DNA of 64,000 bases from Antrihabitans stalagmiti (GCF_016482825.1 NZ_JAEMNV010000003.1:682001-746000); one strand, 5' to 3'. Shown: positions 1 to 16,389, numbered from the stretch's first letter. Numbers and translations: made by a program. Notes: generated by a model from the sequence alone, not told the origin.

Positions 1-656
1 TCCATCCGGTCGCCGATCATCAACGTGTGTTCGGAGTGTGCGCCGATCGCTCGTAGCGCCGATCGCATCATCAGCGGGTTCGGTTTGCCGACGTAATACG
101 GTTCGCGACCGGTGGCCCGCGTGATGAGAGCAGCGACCGATCCCGTTGCGGGCAGTGAACCTTCACGAGACGGACCCGTTGCGTCCGGATTGGTCGCAAT
201 GAACCGTGCACCGTTCTCGACGAGTCGAATCGCCTTGGTGATGGCCTCGAAGGAGTAGGTGCGCGTCTCGCCGAGGACGACGTAGTCGGGGTCGGTATCG
301 GTGAGGACGTAGCCGATGTCGTGCAGTGCCGTGGTCAGCCCGGATTCGCCGACGACGTACGCGCTGCCACCTGGGCGCTGATTTTTCAGGAAGGTCGCCG
401 TCGCAAGTGCGGAGGTCCAGATCGACCGTTCGGGAATGTCGAGACCCGATCGCACCAGCCGCGCATGCAGGTCCCGAGGGGTACGAATCGAGTTGTTCGT
501 CAGCACCATGAACGGTGTCTGGTTCTGCCGTAGCTCGGTCAGAAACTCGTCCGCGCCGGGGACGAGGTGTTCCTCGTGGACGAGAACTCCGTCCATGTCC
601 ATCAGATACGACAGTTGTGCGTCGGGGTCGAGTTCGGTCGCTGTTCGCGTCACCAC
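1..656 (-). CDS. HAD-IIA family phosphatase (NagD-like), 3' end outside window
   Basis: Cytoplasmic haloacid dehalogenase-type phosphatase acting on an unknown phosphorylated metabolite. The translation shows the HAD motif I DMDGVL about 18 residues from the start, a LTNNS motif II, a mid-protein TNPDAT stretch typical of the NagD/phosphoglycolate phosphatase subclass, and a KPNPLMM...GDRM motif III/IV region where the window ends. The GTG start at 656 (or 653) follows the TGA of the upstream membrane protein by only a base or two, so the two genes are probably translationally coupled. The C-terminal quarter is missing only because the window ends. Confidence 0.85.
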   Translation of the reverse strand, partial: MVTRTATELDPDAQLSYLMDMDGVLVHEEHLVPGADEFLTELRQNQTPFMVLTNNSIRTPRDLHARLVRSGLDIPERSIWTSALATATFLKNQRPGGSAYVVGESGLTTALHDIGYVLTDTDPDYVVLGETRTYSFEAITKAIRLVENGARFIATNPDATGPSREGSLPATGSVAALITRATGREPYYVGKPNPLMMRSALRAIGAHSEHTLMIGDRM

Positions 657-657
657 C

Positions 658-1347
658 TCATTGTGCTGCCTTGCCACGCCAGCGTCGATATCCACGCCGC
701 GCGGCGTAGGCGCCGACGATGGCCATTGCGCACCACACCGCGATTGCCGAGTAGGCAAGCGGTGAGGACAGATCGCCGACCGAAGCGCCAAGCGCCGTGT
801 AGACGAACGCCCGCGGTGCCGACCCGATGAAAGCCCCGATTGCCATCTGCCACAACGGAAGTCCGAATGCGCCGAAGGCGTAGGCAGACAACGCGTCGGG
901 TGCGCCGGGAACGAACCGCTGACCGACGACAGCCCACAGGCCCCAGCGTTCGATCTGCGCGTCGACGCGATCGGACCGCTCGGGGCCGAGTAGGGCGCGG
1001 GTGCTGTTACGGCCTGCCCGGCGACCGAGGAAGGCACTCGTCAGTGCGGTGCCGACCGTTGCGGCCAGCGTCACGAAGGTGCCGAGCACCGGTCCGAACA
1101 GCAGTCCGCTGCCTGCGGCGAGGATCGGCCCAGGCACGAGTGCTGCGCCGAGAGCGGCCGCCAACACGACGTAGGTCAGCGGCGCTGCCGGGCCGGTCGC
1201 CGCAACCGTTGCCCTGAGGTCCTCGACATCGACGACGCGCGTCACAGCAACGAGAACGAACAGGCCGAGCAGGAAAGTGGCGAAAAGAACGAGCCGCACG
1301 ACGTGTCGCATGCGGGTTGCCCGCGGGTTGTCGTCGATGTCGGTCAT
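658..1347 (-). CDS. TVP38/TMEM64 (DedA-like) membrane protein
   Basis: 229-residue integral membrane protein with about five hydrophobic segments. The central stretch [17 protein letters not shown] followed by a polar GRRAGRN segment and [18 protein letters not shown] matches the SNARE-associated/VTT domain family, whose members are linked to lipid scrambling or membrane homeostasis. ATG 1347 (MTDIDD) was chosen over the upstream in-frame ATG at 1368 because homologues start close to the first membrane segment. It sits between a small upstream gene and the HAD phosphatase on the same strand; the substrate is unknown. Confidence 0.8.
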   Translation of the reverse strand: MTDIDDNPRATRMRHVVRLVLFATFLLGLFVLVAVTRVVDVEDLRATVAATGPAAPLTYVVLAAALGAALVPGPILAAGSGLLFGPVLGTFVTLAATVGTALTSAFLGRRAGRNSTRALLGPERSDRVDAQIERWGLWAVVGQRFVPGAPDALSAYAFGAFGLPLWQMAIGAFIGSAPRAFVYTALGASVGDLSSPLAYSAIAVWCAMAIVGAYAARRGYRRWRGKAAQ

Positions 1348-1392
1348 GGCAAGGCAATCTTGCCCCACCGGGGTCGTCGAGTCGTGTCGGGT

Positions 1393-1677
1393 TCAGCTCG
1401 AACCGGTGTAGAAGAGCTGGTTCGTCCACTCGCGCAACGACATGCTGACCTCGGGTCGATCGGTGTCGCCTTTACGATCGTCGCCCGAAACGTCGTCGGG
1501 GAGTCGATGTGCGCGGTGGCGGGCGGGTCCATCGCCGACGAGGGTGCCTGCGCCCGGGAGATCCGCGGCCGCTCGGTGCCTCGCGGCCCGTATCGCTGCC
1601 TCTTGGCTCTGCGCCCGATGGCGGGGTTCCTTGGTCGACTGTCCGGTCGAGCGGGAGAGATGTCTGGGCTGTGGCAT
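1393..1677 (-). CDS. small hypothetical protein, 94 aa
   Basis: Arg/His-rich small protein that I do not recognise. The ATG at 1677 is preceded on the minus strand by an AAAGGGG Shine-Dalgarno-like stretch about 8 bases upstream, and the gene ends 45 bp before the DedA-like gene, suggesting an operon. The C-terminus (REWTNQLFYTG) looks structured, while the middle is low-complexity charged. No signal peptide or membrane segment. An AT-rich patch and a CACCTAGGTG palindrome (1781-1790) lie upstream and may belong to its promoter. It could still be a chance frame. Confidence 0.45.
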   Translation of the reverse strand: MPQPRHLSRSTGQSTKEPRHRAQSQEAAIRAARHRAAADLPGAGTLVGDGPARHRAHRLPDDVSGDDRKGDTDRPEVSMSLREWTNQLFYTGSS

Positions 1678-1957
1678 TGGACCGCCCCTTTCATGGCACC
1701 GCTGCCGCGCAGTCGGCGTTGACCCGAGCACCTCACGTTGCTCGTACCGCACCCGTGCCGCGAACAAGTCCCTTACCTCACACCTAGGTGCGTAGTACAG
1801 CCTCGAAAGGTCTCGGAAATATAACAGACCGGCCGTTCGCTATGCGAGAGCAAACGCCGAAAAACTTGGGCAATTCCTACTGCTCACGACGTTGCACCGC
1901 CCGGATGCGCGTCGGGGACTCTCGCTAGGCTCGGGTCAGCCGACAAAGGAGTAGTGC

Positions 1958-2968
1958 ATGCCTGAGCTCAAGCTGGGATACAAGGCGTCCGCGGAACAAT
2001 TCGGACCTCGCGAACTCGTCGAACTGGCAGTCCTCGCCGAGCAACACGGCATGGATTCCGCCACGGTCAGTGATCACTTTCAACCGTGGCGCCACAACGG
2101 CGGCCATGCCCCTTTCTCGCTCGCGTGGATGACTGCCGTCGGCGAGCGCACCGAGCGGATCCAGCTGGGGACCTCGGTGCTCACGCCGACCTTCCGATAC
2201 AACCCTGCCGTGATCGCACAGGCGTTCGCGACCATGGGCTGCCTGTATCCGGGACGGGTGATGCTCGGCGTCGGTACCGGCGAAGCGCTCAACGAGATCG
2301 CAACCGGATACGCAGGTGAGTGGCCCGAGTTCAAGGAACGTTTCGCGCGGTTGCGCGAGGCAGTTCAGCTTATGCGCGAACTATGGGTCGGGGATCGCGT
2401 CGACTTCGACGGCGAATATTACAAAACGAAGGGCGCGTCGATCTACGACGTTCCCGACGGTGGCGTGCCGGTCTACATCGCAGCGGGCGGACCCGTCGTC
2501 GCACGGTATGCGGGACGAGCGGGCGATGGCTTCATCTGCACGTCGGGCAAGGGTATGGAGCTCTACACGGAGAAACTGATGCCCGCACTCGCCGAGGGTG
2601 CCGCAAAGGTCGACCGCTCGACCGACGTCATCGATCGCATGATCGAGATCAAGATCTCCTACGACACCGACGCCGATGCAGCACTGGAGAACACACGATT
2701 CTGGGCGCCGCTGTCCCTGACACCGGAGCAGAAGCACAGCATCGAAGATCCGATCGAGATGGAAGCAGCTGCCGACGCCCTGCCGATCGAGCAGGTCGCC
2801 AAGCGCTGGATCGTCGGTTCAGACCCCGACGACGTCGTCTCGAAGATCACGCCGTACCTCGATGCAGGCCTCAACCACCTGGTGTTTCATGCGCCTGGAC
2901 ACGATCAGAAGCGGTTCCTCGAACTGTTCGAGCGAGATCTTGCGCCGAGGTTGCGCGCGGCCGGCTAG
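1958..2968 (+). CDS. fgd: F420-dependent glucose-6-phosphate dehydrogenase
   Basis: Oxidises glucose-6-phosphate to 6-phosphogluconolactone while reducing coenzyme F420, supplying F420H2 to the cell's F420-dependent reductases. The 336-residue protein has the luciferase-like TIM barrel. The catalytic and F420-contacting residues known from mycobacterial FGD1 fall at the same numbers: D39, H40 and W44 in SDHFQPW, and E109 in GTGEALNE. The ATG has a strong AAAGGAG Shine-Dalgarno. In Mycobacterium it is followed directly by pta; here a diguanylate cyclase gene lies between, convergent with fgd and sharing its stop tetranucleotide CTAG. Confidence 0.97.
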   Translation: MPELKLGYKASAEQFGPRELVELAVLAEQHGMDSATVSDHFQPWRHNGGHAPFSLAWMTAVGERTERIQLGTSVLTPTFRYNPAVIAQAFATMGCLYPGRVMLGVGTGEALNEIATGYAGEWPEFKERFARLREAVQLMRELWVGDRVDFDGEYYKTKGASIYDVPDGGVPVYIAAGGPVVARYAGRAGDGFICTSGKGMELYTEKLMPALAEGAAKVDRSTDVIDRMIEIKISYDTDADAALENTRFWAPLSLTPEQKHSIEDPIEMEAAADALPIEQVAKRWIVGSDPDDVVSKITPYLDAGLNHLVFHAPGHDQKRFLELFERDLAPRLRAAG

Positions 2969-4167
2969 CTTTCGAGCGCGTCGTCGTCGGAGCTATCCCG
3001 GATATCGGCGATATCGGCGATATCGCGGGAAACGCGGTCGCGGCCGGCTCGTTTCGCCTCGTACATCGCCGTGTCCGCTCGGTCGAGTAGCTGCTCGAGC
3101 GCGTCTACGGCATCGGCCGCCGAACCTGCGAACAAGTCCCGCTTCGCGATCGCGAAGCCGACGCTCGCAGTGACAGGTGCGCGGTCGGCCTTGGCGCTGA
3201 TCGCGACGCGAATTCGCTCGGCAAGCTCGTCGGCGTGCGTGAGGGGCAGCACGTCGAGCACGACGAATTCTTCGCCGCCGAGCCGGGCCAGCACCGCGTC
3301 GCTGCGGACCACCGACCTGATTCGGCGTGCGCTTCGTAGCAACACCTCGTCCCCGACCGAGTGCCCGAGAGTGTCGTTGATCGTCTTGAAGCGGTCGAGG
3401 TCGATCGAGATCAGCACAACCGTGTCGCCGGCAACACGTTGTCCTCGTGCGAGTTGTATCGATTGGGTCTGCAGTCCGCGTCGATTGAGCAGCCCCGTCA
3501 GTGGGTCGACAAGCGAGTCGACAGCGTCGGAACGGATGAGCGTGTAGCTGATCTGCAGGATCGGCGGCAGGACGACGACAGCGGCGATCGTCACGAAGGC
3601 TTTTCCGATGGCTGTCGCAGGATCGCCGTCCGGTCCCGTCGCGACGGGAATCGCAAGTGCGACGACCGTGAGCAACGACCACGCGAGCTGGGCACACAGC
3701 GGCCGAGGGCCGTGGAAGAACGTGACGTACGCACCGATCAGAACGAACGTCGTCGTGCCTGCGAGCCCGGACAGGGCGTTGCCGTGCAGCAGGCAACACA
3801 CAGTTATCGCGATGTCGGCCCAGATCACGAACAGGGCGGAGCCGAATGCCGTCGGCCATGGTCCACGTAACCAGCGCACACTCCAAGCGGCGGCGGTCAC
3901 CATCGCGACGACGAGCAGTGCCCGCCCTGCGATGTGGTCGGGCGCGTCGTGGGTGAGCAGGCCCAGCGCGGGGACCACCGCGAGTAGTGCAGCTATGAGT
4001 GCGATCAACAGCCGAACCGGGTCCGTCAACGACCTACTTGCCAGAAACTCACGCAGCCATTGGAAATCGACGGGCGACACCCACCACTCACGCACGACCT
4101 CACCGACGTTCATCAGCGCCGACTGTTCGGTCGGGTCGGGAAGTCGGTCAGGGGACATAGCAGCCAT
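2965..4167 (-). CDS. membrane-anchored diguanylate cyclase (GGDEF)
   Basis: Makes cyclic di-GMP from two GTP. The N-terminal ~230 residues hold about six membrane segments with no recognisable sensor domain; the GGDEF domain follows ([12 protein letters not shown] start, signature GGEEF, closing [11 protein letters not shown]). The allosteric inhibition site RxxD that normally precedes the signature reads R-S-D-A, so product inhibition may be lost. The C-terminus ends in an acidic DIADIAD repeat encoded by three 9-bp units at 3001-3027. The open frame runs further upstream, but only as the antisense of pta; ATG 4167 (or 4158) gives a normal length. The start is only 24 bp from the divergent pta start. 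Confidence 0.88.
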   Translation of the reverse strand: MAAMSPDRLPDPTEQSALMNVGEVVREWWVSPVDFQWLREFLASRSLTDPVRLLIALIAALLAVVPALGLLTHDAPDHIAGRALLVVAMVTAAAWSVRWLRGPWPTAFGSALFVIWADIAITVCCLLHGNALSGLAGTTTFVLIGAYVTFFHGPRPLCAQLAWSLLTVVALAIPVATGPDGDPATAIGKAFVTIAAVVVLPPILQISYTLIRSDAVDSLVDPLTGLLNRRGLQTQSIQLARGQRVAGDTVVLISIDLDRFKTINDTLGHSVGDEVLLRSARRIRSVVRSDAVLARLGGEEFVVLDVLPLTHADELAERIRVAISAKADRAPVTASVGFAIAKRDLFAGSAADAVDALEQLLDRADTAMYEAKRAGRDRVSRDIADIADIRDSSDDDALES

Positions 4168-4191
4168 TGTGGTGCAACTATGCTTCGGCGC

Positions 4192-6281
4192 ATGCCGTCC
4201 GTGGAATCTGACCTGCATCGAATCTCCAGTGTTTACGTAGCAGCACCCGAAGGTGACACCGGAAAGTCGACGGTGGCTCTCGGTTTGCTGAACATGCTGA
4301 GCGCGACAACGGCACGTGCCGGGGTGTTTCGGCCGATCGCGCGTTCGACCGACGAACCCGACTACATCCTCGAACTTCTGCTCGAGCACAGCACCGCTGA
4401 TCTGACGTACGAGCAAGCCATGGGCGTGAGCTACGAGCAGGTGCACGACGATCCAGAAGGTGCCCTCAGCGAAATCGTCATGCGCTTCCATACCGTCGCC
4501 GCACTGTGCGACTCGGTGGTCATCATCGGCAGCGATTACACCGACATCGTCAGTCCGAGCGAGCTCAGCTTCAACGCGCGTATCGCCGTCAACCTCGGCG
4601 CACCGGTTCTGCTCACCGTGCGCGGGTCGGGACGGACGTCGGAGGAACTGCTGCACCTGGTCGAGGTATGCCAGGCGGAGTTGGCCTCGCAGAAGGCGCA
4701 TCTCGTCGCGGTGATCGCCAATCGCTGCGATCCGGAACTGCTCGATCAGGTGCCCGCTGCGCTCGAGTCGACGGGTGTGCCGTCCTGGAGCCTGCCGGAG
4801 GTCCCGCTGCTGATGGCACCGACGATGGCCGAACTGCAGACCTCGATCGACGGTGAGCTCTACAGCGGCGACACCGAGTTGCTGCAGCGGGAGGCGCTGC
4901 GGGTGATGGTCGGCGGTATGACGGCCGAACACATTCTCGAGCGTCTCACCGAAGGTGTGGTCGTCATCGCTCCGGCGGACCGCTCCGACGTCTTGCTCAG
5001 CCTCGTCAATGCCCATGATGCCGAGGGCTTTCCGTCACTCGCAGGCATCATCATGAACGGCGGCATGCTGCCGCATCCGTCCATCGCGAAGCTTGTCGCA
5101 GGTTTGAAGCCACGACTGCCGATCCTGACGACCGGACTCGGCACGTTCGACACCGCGAAGGCGGCCTTCGAAACGCGGGGACGCGTCGCCGTCGGATCGC
5201 AACGCAAGATCGACACCGCGCTGAGCCTCATGGAGGAACGGGTCGACGCCAAAGCACTGCTCGAGCGCATCGATGTTCCCATTCCGTCGGTCGTCACGCC
5301 GCAGATGTTCGAGTATCAGTTGGTCTTCCGGGCTCGTGAGGCCAGAAAGCACATCGTGCTGCCGGAAGGTGGCGACGATCGCATTCTGCGTGCCGCAGGC
5401 CGCGTGTTGCAGCGCCAGATCGCGGACCTAACCATCCTCGGCAAGGAGAACGAAATCCGCGTTCGGGCAGCCGAACTCGGCGTCGACCTGAGCGCGGCGC
5501 GCGTGCTCGATCCGAGCAACTGCGAGTACTTCGACGATTTCGCGGAGGAGTACGCAAAGCTGCGCAAGCACAAGGGCATGACGGTCGAGCGTGCCCGTGA
5601 GGTGATCACCGACATCTCCTACTTCGGAACGATGATGGTGCACATGGGAATTGCCGACGGGATGGTTTCGGGCGCCGCGCACACGACAGCGCACACGATC
5701 AGACCCTCGTTCGAGATCATCAAGACCGCGCCGGGTGTCGACACCGTGTCCAGCGTGTTCCTGATGTGTCTTGCCGACCGCGTGCTGGCCTACGGCGACT
5801 GCGCAATCGTGCCCGACCCGACGGCGAAACAGCTTGCCGACATTGCGATCTCGTCATCGATCACCGCCGAACAGTTCGGTATCGAACCACGCGTCGCCCT
5901 GCTGTCCTACTCGACCGGCGAATCGGGGACCGGTGCCGACGTCGACAAGGTACGCGAAGCGACGCGACTCGCCCGCGAACGCCGACCCGACCTCCTGCTC
6001 GAAGGTCCCATCCAATACGACGCTGCCATCGAACCATCGGTCGCCAAGTCGAAGCTGCCCGACTCCGAAGTAGCCGGTCGTGCAACGGTTTTCATCTTCC
6101 CCGACCTGAACACGGGCAACAACACCTACAAGGCGGTCCAGCGCAGTGCCGGCGCCGTGGCCGTCGGACCCGTGCTGCAGGGTCTGAACAAGCCGGTCAA
6201 CGATCTGTCTCGCGGCGCGCTCGTGACCGACATCGTGAACACGGTCGCGATCACAGCCATCCAGGCTGCAGGAGTGAAGCC

Positions 6282-6285
<4 letters not shown>
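4192..6285 (+). CDS. pta: phosphate acetyltransferase
   Basis: Converts acetyl-CoA and phosphate to acetyl phosphate. 697 residues: an N-terminal P-loop/DRTGG region beginning [14 protein letters not shown] and a C-terminal PTA_PTB catalytic domain (from about residue 370, with [29 protein letters not shown] and [14 protein letters not shown]). Length and layout match the long actinobacterial Pta. ATG 4192 was preferred because mycobacterial Pta starts close to the VYVAAPE strand; ATG 4180 is also in frame. Neither has a clear ribosome binding site, so the transcript may be leaderless. It overlaps ackA by four bases. Confidence 0.95.
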
Positions 6286-12391
<6,106 letters not shown>

Positions 12392-12485
12392 CGAGGGGAC
12401 TGCTCACTGGCGTGAGCGCAGACGAAACGGAACTCTATTGTGGTCCGGCTCGGTCCGCTCGTACTGCATTTCGATGACCGGAGGG

Positions 12486-12578
12486 TCAGATCGGGTCGAC
12501 GACGAGCATTTCTGCCCAGTATCGAGCTGTGTCCATTCCCACGATCGGGGTGAGCAGATCGAAGAGCAGGTACGACAT
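12486..12578 (-). CDS. candidate small ORF, 30 aa
   Basis: A 30-codon minus-strand frame in the otherwise gene-free 332-bp interval between glnX and mutT3. ATG 12578 has GGAAGG about 10 bases upstream. The peptide begins MSYLLFDLLTPIVG and ends in VVDPI, an amphipathic, protein-like composition quite unlike the Arg-rich noncoding frames around it. No homologue is known to me. It could be a small membrane peptide, a leader, or chance. Confidence 0.3.
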   Translation of the reverse strand: MSYLLFDLLTPIVGMDTARYWAEMLVVDPI

Positions 12579-12687
12579 CGAGTTGGAACCTTCCGTCGGG
12601 TGGTGAGTGCGGGTTGCTTCGAGCGGGTTACCCAACTCGTGCGGAACGAATCACGCGATAGGGTCGAAGCTGACGACGGCCGGATCC

Positions 12688-12707
12688 TTCGGTCCTCGAG
12701 GACCGAA
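12688..12707. promoter_or_regulatory. 20-bp perfect palindrome before mutT3
   Basis: The sequence TTCGGTCCTCGAGGACCGAA is a perfect inverted repeat ending 16 bases before the mutT3 start codon, just upstream of its GTGAGG ribosome binding site. It could be an operator or a hairpin in the 5' untranslated region. There is no T-tract, so a terminator is less likely. Confidence 0.5.
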
Positions 12708-12723
12708 CGGGTGAGGCAGTTCG

Positions 12724-13407
12724 ATGCGTGGTGACGGTGACGGGTGGTCGTGGAGCTCGGACGGCAGTCGGCACTGGGGTAAACACGGCGCGGCCGGGTT
12801 GTTGCTGCGCGCACCGCTGGCGAGCGGACACCCTGCGGTGCTGCTGCAGCATCGCGCGGTCTGGAGTCATCAGGGTGGGACCTGGGGACTTCCTGGTGGC
12901 GCGCGGGACAGCCACGAATCGACCGTTCACGCCGCAGTCCGCGAAGCCGAAGAAGAGGCGGGCATCGCGGCAACCATGCTGCGCGTGCGGGCCGAGCGGG
13001 TGACCGCGCGGGCACTGAGCGGGTGGACCTACACCACGGTCGTCGCCGATGCCGCGTCACGATTGGCGACGACGTTGAACATGGAGAGCGCCGAACTGCG
13101 CTGGGTACCTGAGGCCGACGTCCATGCGTTGCCGCTGCATCCAGGTTTCGCAGCGAGCTGGGAGGAACTGCAGACCGTTCCGGTGCAGCTGCAGATCGAC
13201 GCCGAGGCCGACCGTGCGGCGTTGACGGAGGCGCTACCTCGGACGATCGAGTTGCCGTCGGGTGGCTTCGGTTGGCTCTACCCGTTCGACGATCCGTTCG
13301 CCGGTCGGGATTCCGCGCTCACTGCTGTGCTGGCCGAACATGTGCCGAACGGCGTCGATATGGCCGGAAATGTCATAGCAATCCCGACCGACCAGGTGCT
13401 TAATTGA
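12724..13407 (+). CDS. mutT3: Nudix hydrolase (MutT3-like)
   Basis: Predicted nucleoside di/triphosphate hydrolase; in M. tuberculosis the gene at this position between glnX and thiE is mutT3. 227 residues with a complete Nudix box (GARDSHE...REAEEEAGI) at about residues 59-81, preceded by WGLPGG. The C-terminal ~80 residues go beyond the minimal Nudix fold. It is followed after four bases by a molybdopterin oxidoreductase, so the two may be co-transcribed. Confidence 0.88.
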   Translation: MRGDGDGWSWSSDGSRHWGKHGAAGLLLRAPLASGHPAVLLQHRAVWSHQGGTWGLPGGARDSHESTVHAAVREAEEEAGIAATMLRVRAERVTARALSGWTYTTVVADAASRLATTLNMESAELRWVPEADVHALPLHPGFAASWEELQTVPVQLQIDAEADRAALTEALPRTIELPSGGFGWLYPFDDPFAGRDSALTAVLAEHVPNGVDMAGNVIAIPTDQVLN

Positions 13408-13411
13408 CTGT

Positions 13412-15586
13412 ATGCCAACAGAGGTCGTCACCTACTGCAGGATCTGTGAGCCCCTCTGCGGGTTGATTGCGACGGTCGAGGACGGCAGGTTGGTGAAACT
13501 GCGGCCGGACAAGGAACATCCGCTCTCGCTCGGCAATGCCTGCCCGAAGGGAATCGCGTTCGCCGAAGTGCAGAACGACCCCGACCGTGTGCTGCACCCG
13601 CTGCGACGTCGTGCCGACGGCGAGTTCGAACAGGTGACCTGGGAGCAGGCGTACGACGACATCGGCGCGCGGCTGAAAGCCGTCGTCGACACCCACGGCC
13701 GTGACAGCCTCGGCTGGTACTTCGGCAACCCGAGTTCGTTCTCCTACTCGCACACGTTGTGGATCCTCGCGTTCGCAGTCGGCAGCGGTATGCGGCACCT
13801 CTACTCGGCTGGATCGCAAGACGTCAACAATCGATTCGTCGCCAGTCAGCTGCTGTACGGCTCGCTGACCGCCACTCCGATTCCCGACCTGGATCGGACC
13901 GACCTTCTGTTTATGGTCGGAGCGAATCCGCTGGTCTCGCACGGCAGCGTCATGACAGCGCCGCGAATCAAGGACAAACTGCGCGCGATCGTCGACCGTG
14001 GTGGTCGAGTTGTCGTCGTCGACCCACGTCGATCGGAGACAGCGAAGGCCTTCGAGCATCTACCGATTCGACCGGACGGCGACGCCTGGCTGCTTGCCTC
14101 GATGTTGCAGGTGTTGTTCGCGGAAGGTCGTACGGACTCGGCGGCCATCGCCGCGCAGTCGGTAGGTGTGGATCGGTTGCGGGCAGCGGTTGCGCGCTTC
14201 ACACCCGAGCGCACGCAGGCGTTCACAGGGATCGCTCCCGATCGGCTTCGCGCCATGGCACGCGAACTGGCCACGGCCCGTCGTGCCGCCATCTACGGCC
14301 GCACCGGGACGTGCCTCGGCAGGCAGGGCACCCTCGTCGCGTTTCTGCTCGACGCTCTCGCGCTCGTGACGGGCAACCTCGATCGCGAAGGCGGCGGCGT
14401 ATTCGGTGAGGAGGCGTTCCTCGGCCTCGATTTCGCGCAACGAACGGGAATGATCGGTTACGACCGACGCCGCTCGCGCATCGGGAACTTCCCCGATGTC
14501 CTCGGCTCGTTCCCCGCAGCCGTCATGGCGAAAGAAATCACCACACCAGGGAAAGGTCGCCTGCGAGCGCTGTTCACCTCCGCGGGCAATCCGGTGCTTT
14601 CGGTACCGAACGGCGACGAACTCGAAGCCGCGCTCACAGAACTCGAGCTGTTCGTTTCGATCGACCTCTACGTCAACGACACCAACCGCAAAGCCGACTA
14701 CATCCTCCCCGCGACGACCTTCCTCGAACGCGACGACATCCCGCTTCCGTTCGGCGCTCTGAGTACGACACCGTTCATCCAGGCGACCGAACGGGTCGTC
14801 GAGCCGTACGGCGAGGCGCGGGAGGAATGGGAGATCATCGACGAGATCGCCAAACGCATCGGAGTCGTACCGTTCGTCTCGACCCCGAAGCGGGTCGGTG
14901 CGGTTCTGAGCGGACTGATCAGGCGCGTTCCTGGATCCAGTGCGGCAACGACGCCGAAGGTGCTCATCGACGTCGCGCTGCGACTCGGCGCATACGGCGA
15001 CAGGTTCGGCCTCCGCAGGGACGGCCTGAACATGACGAAGCTACGCGCCAATCCGCACGGCATCGTCCTTCGCGAACATGTCGAGACCGGTGTGCTGAAG
15101 CGGGTCGTCAAACACAAGGGCGGCAAGGTGCGGCTGGCGCCCGACGAGATCATCGACACGTTGGCGAGCCTTGGCGATCGACAAGACGACCCCGACTTCC
15201 CGTTGCGGCTCATCGGACTACGCGAACTCAAGTCGCACAATTCGTGGATGCACAACTCGGAGTTCTTGATGCGTGGCAACAGAGCACACACCGCCCGGGT
15301 CAATCCGGTCGACGCCGAAGCTGCCGGAATCGAGGACGGCAAGCCGTTCCGAATCGCGTCGGCACACGGTTCGATCGAGCTACCTGCGTTCCTGACCGAC
15401 GAGGTCGGGGCGGGAACCATTGCGGTGCCGCACGGTTGGGGTCACCGCGGTGGCTGGCAGGTCGCCAACGCGGCGGGTGGCGTGAATGTCAACCTCCTGA
15501 TGTCGACGGCCGTCGAAGACATCGAACCCCTCGCGGGCATGGCACATCTCAACGGTGTTCCGGTCCGGATCGAGCCGGTCGCCTAG
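13412..15586 (+). CDS. molybdopterin-dependent oxidoreductase, substrate unknown
   Basis: 724-residue Mo/W-bisPGD enzyme of the DMSO reductase superfamily. The N-terminus carries the [4Fe-4S] ligands C-x2-C-x3-C (CRICEPLC) and a fourth Cys in ACPKG, followed by the molybdopterin domain ([28 protein letters not shown]) and a C-terminal Molydop_binding domain ([23 protein letters not shown]). There is no twin-arginine signal, so it is cytoplasmic. No ferredoxin or chaperone gene is adjacent. It resembles the stand-alone oxidoreductases common in Mycobacteriales; the substrate cannot be inferred. Confidence 0.88.
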   Translation: MPTEVVTYCRICEPLCGLIATVEDGRLVKLRPDKEHPLSLGNACPKGIAFAEVQNDPDRVLHPLRRRADGEFEQVTWEQAYDDIGARLKAVVDTHGRDSLGWYFGNPSSFSYSHTLWILAFAVGSGMRHLYSAGSQDVNNRFVASQLLYGSLTATPIPDLDRTDLLFMVGANPLVSHGSVMTAPRIKDKLRAIVDRGGRVVVVDPRRSETAKAFEHLPIRPDGDAWLLASMLQVLFAEGRTDSAAIAAQSVGVDRLRAAVARFTPERTQAFTGIAPDRLRAMARELATARRAAIYGRTGTCLGRQGTLVAFLLDALALVTGNLDREGGGVFGEEAFLGLDFAQRTGMIGYDRRRSRIGNFPDVLGSFPAAVMAKEITTPGKGRLRALFTSAGNPVLSVPNGDELEAALTELELFVSIDLYVNDTNRKADYILPATTFLERDDIPLPFGALSTTPFIQATERVVEPYGEAREEWEIIDEIAKRIGVVPFVSTPKRVGAVLSGLIRRVPGSSAATTPKVLIDVALRLGAYGDRFGLRRDGLNMTKLRANPHGIVLREHVETGVLKRVVKHKGGKVRLAPDEIIDTLASLGDRQDDPDFPLRLIGLRELKSHNSWMHNSEFLMRGNRAHTARVNPVDAEAAGIEDGKPFRIASAHGSIELPAFLTDEVGAGTIAVPHGWGHRGGWQVANAAGGVNVNLLMSTAVEDIEPLAGMAHLNGVPVRIEPVA

Positions 15587-15592
15587 GTCTGC

Positions 15593-16291
15593 TCAGTCAG
15601 TCGGAGTGAGCCGGTCCTTCAACCGTCGCGCCGCGGCTTCGGGGTCGGGTGCCCCGGTGATCGCGCGGACCACGACGATCCGCGTCGCGCCTGCCGCCAA
15701 TACCTCCGGCAACCGTTCTTCGTCGATGCCACCGATCGCGAACCACGGTCGGTGGGGTTCGGCATCTGCAGTCGAGCGCACGAAGTCGAGGCCGGCCGCC
15801 GCGCGACCGGGTTTGGTCGGCGTCGCCCAGACCGGACCGGTGCAGAAGTAGTCGGCACCCTCCTCGATCGCTGCCAGACTCGCCTGGGCTCGGTTGTGCG
15901 TCGAGCGGCCGATCACCACATCGGGTCCGACGATCCGGCGCGCGTAGTGCACCGGTAGGTCGTCCTGGCCGAGGTGCAACACGTCGGCCTGCGCGGCAAG
16001 CGCGATATCGGCGCGATCGTTCACGGCGAGCAGAGCGCCGTGCCGTCGTGTCGCTGCCCGCAACTCGGCGAGTGCGGCCAATTCCCCTTTGACGTCCATG
16101 GGTCCGAACTCGGCTTCGCCCGCCGACCCCTTGTCGCGTAACTGGATGATGTCGACACCACCGGCCAGCGCCGCATCCGCAAACCTGGCGAGGTCGCCTT
16201 TCTCGCGCCGGGCGTCCGTGCACAGATACAGGTATGCCGTAGCCAGGCGGTCGCGAGTGGTCGAGCCCCTGAAAGAATGCGATGGATGCAC
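15593..16291 (-). CDS. thiE: thiamine-phosphate synthase
   Basis: Couples HMP-pyrophosphate and the thiazole phosphate carboxylate to give thiamine phosphate. 232 residues in a TIM barrel with YLYLCTD at strand 1, [41 protein letters not shown] and FAIGGID. The frame opens with GTG 16291; the first 15 residues are poorly constrained and the true start may be slightly downstream. It is divergent from thiO across a short interval that holds an inverted repeat. Confidence 0.95.
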   Translation of the reverse strand: MHPSHSFRGSTTRDRLATAYLYLCTDARREKGDLARFADAALAGGVDIIQLRDKGSAGEAEFGPMDVKGELAALAELRAATRRHGALLAVNDRADIALAAQADVLHLGQDDLPVHYARRIVGPDVVIGRSTHNRAQASLAAIEEGADYFCTGPVWATPTKPGRAAAGLDFVRSTADAEPHRPWFAIGGIDEERLPEVLAAGATRIVVVRAITGAPDPEAAARRLKDRLTPTD

Positions 16292-16298
16292 GGCTTCG

Positions 16299-16315
16299 AC
16301 GGTAGCGGCTACCGT
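16299..16315. promoter_or_regulatory. inverted repeat between thiE and thiO
   Basis: ACGGTAGC and GCTACCGT form an 8-bp inverted repeat with one central base, centred in the interval between the divergent thiE and thiO starts. It could be an operator serving both genes. No TPP aptamer signature (CTGAGA, ACCTGA...GATAATGCC) is present here. Confidence 0.4.
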
Positions 16316-16389
16316 GGAACGGGCTGATCGGTGGGCGGGAGAACAGCGTCGCGACAGCTCCGAGTGGTGTGGGAAGTGAGGTGGAGACA

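Noticed and set aside
1781-1790. CACCTAGGTG palindrome as an IdeR/DtxR iron box
   Set aside because: It lacks the TTAGG-type 19-bp consensus; only a 10-bp dyad is visible, so no regulator can be named.
4168-5016. A 280-codon upstream extension of the diguanylate cyclase frame
   Set aside because: It is the antisense of pta, has no domain content, and would give an abnormal N-terminus; the real start is near 4167.
12404-13060. Long minus-strand open frame across mutT3
   Set aside because: Arg/Ser/Pro-rich composition typical of an antisense frame in GC-rich DNA; mutT3 on the plus strand explains the region.
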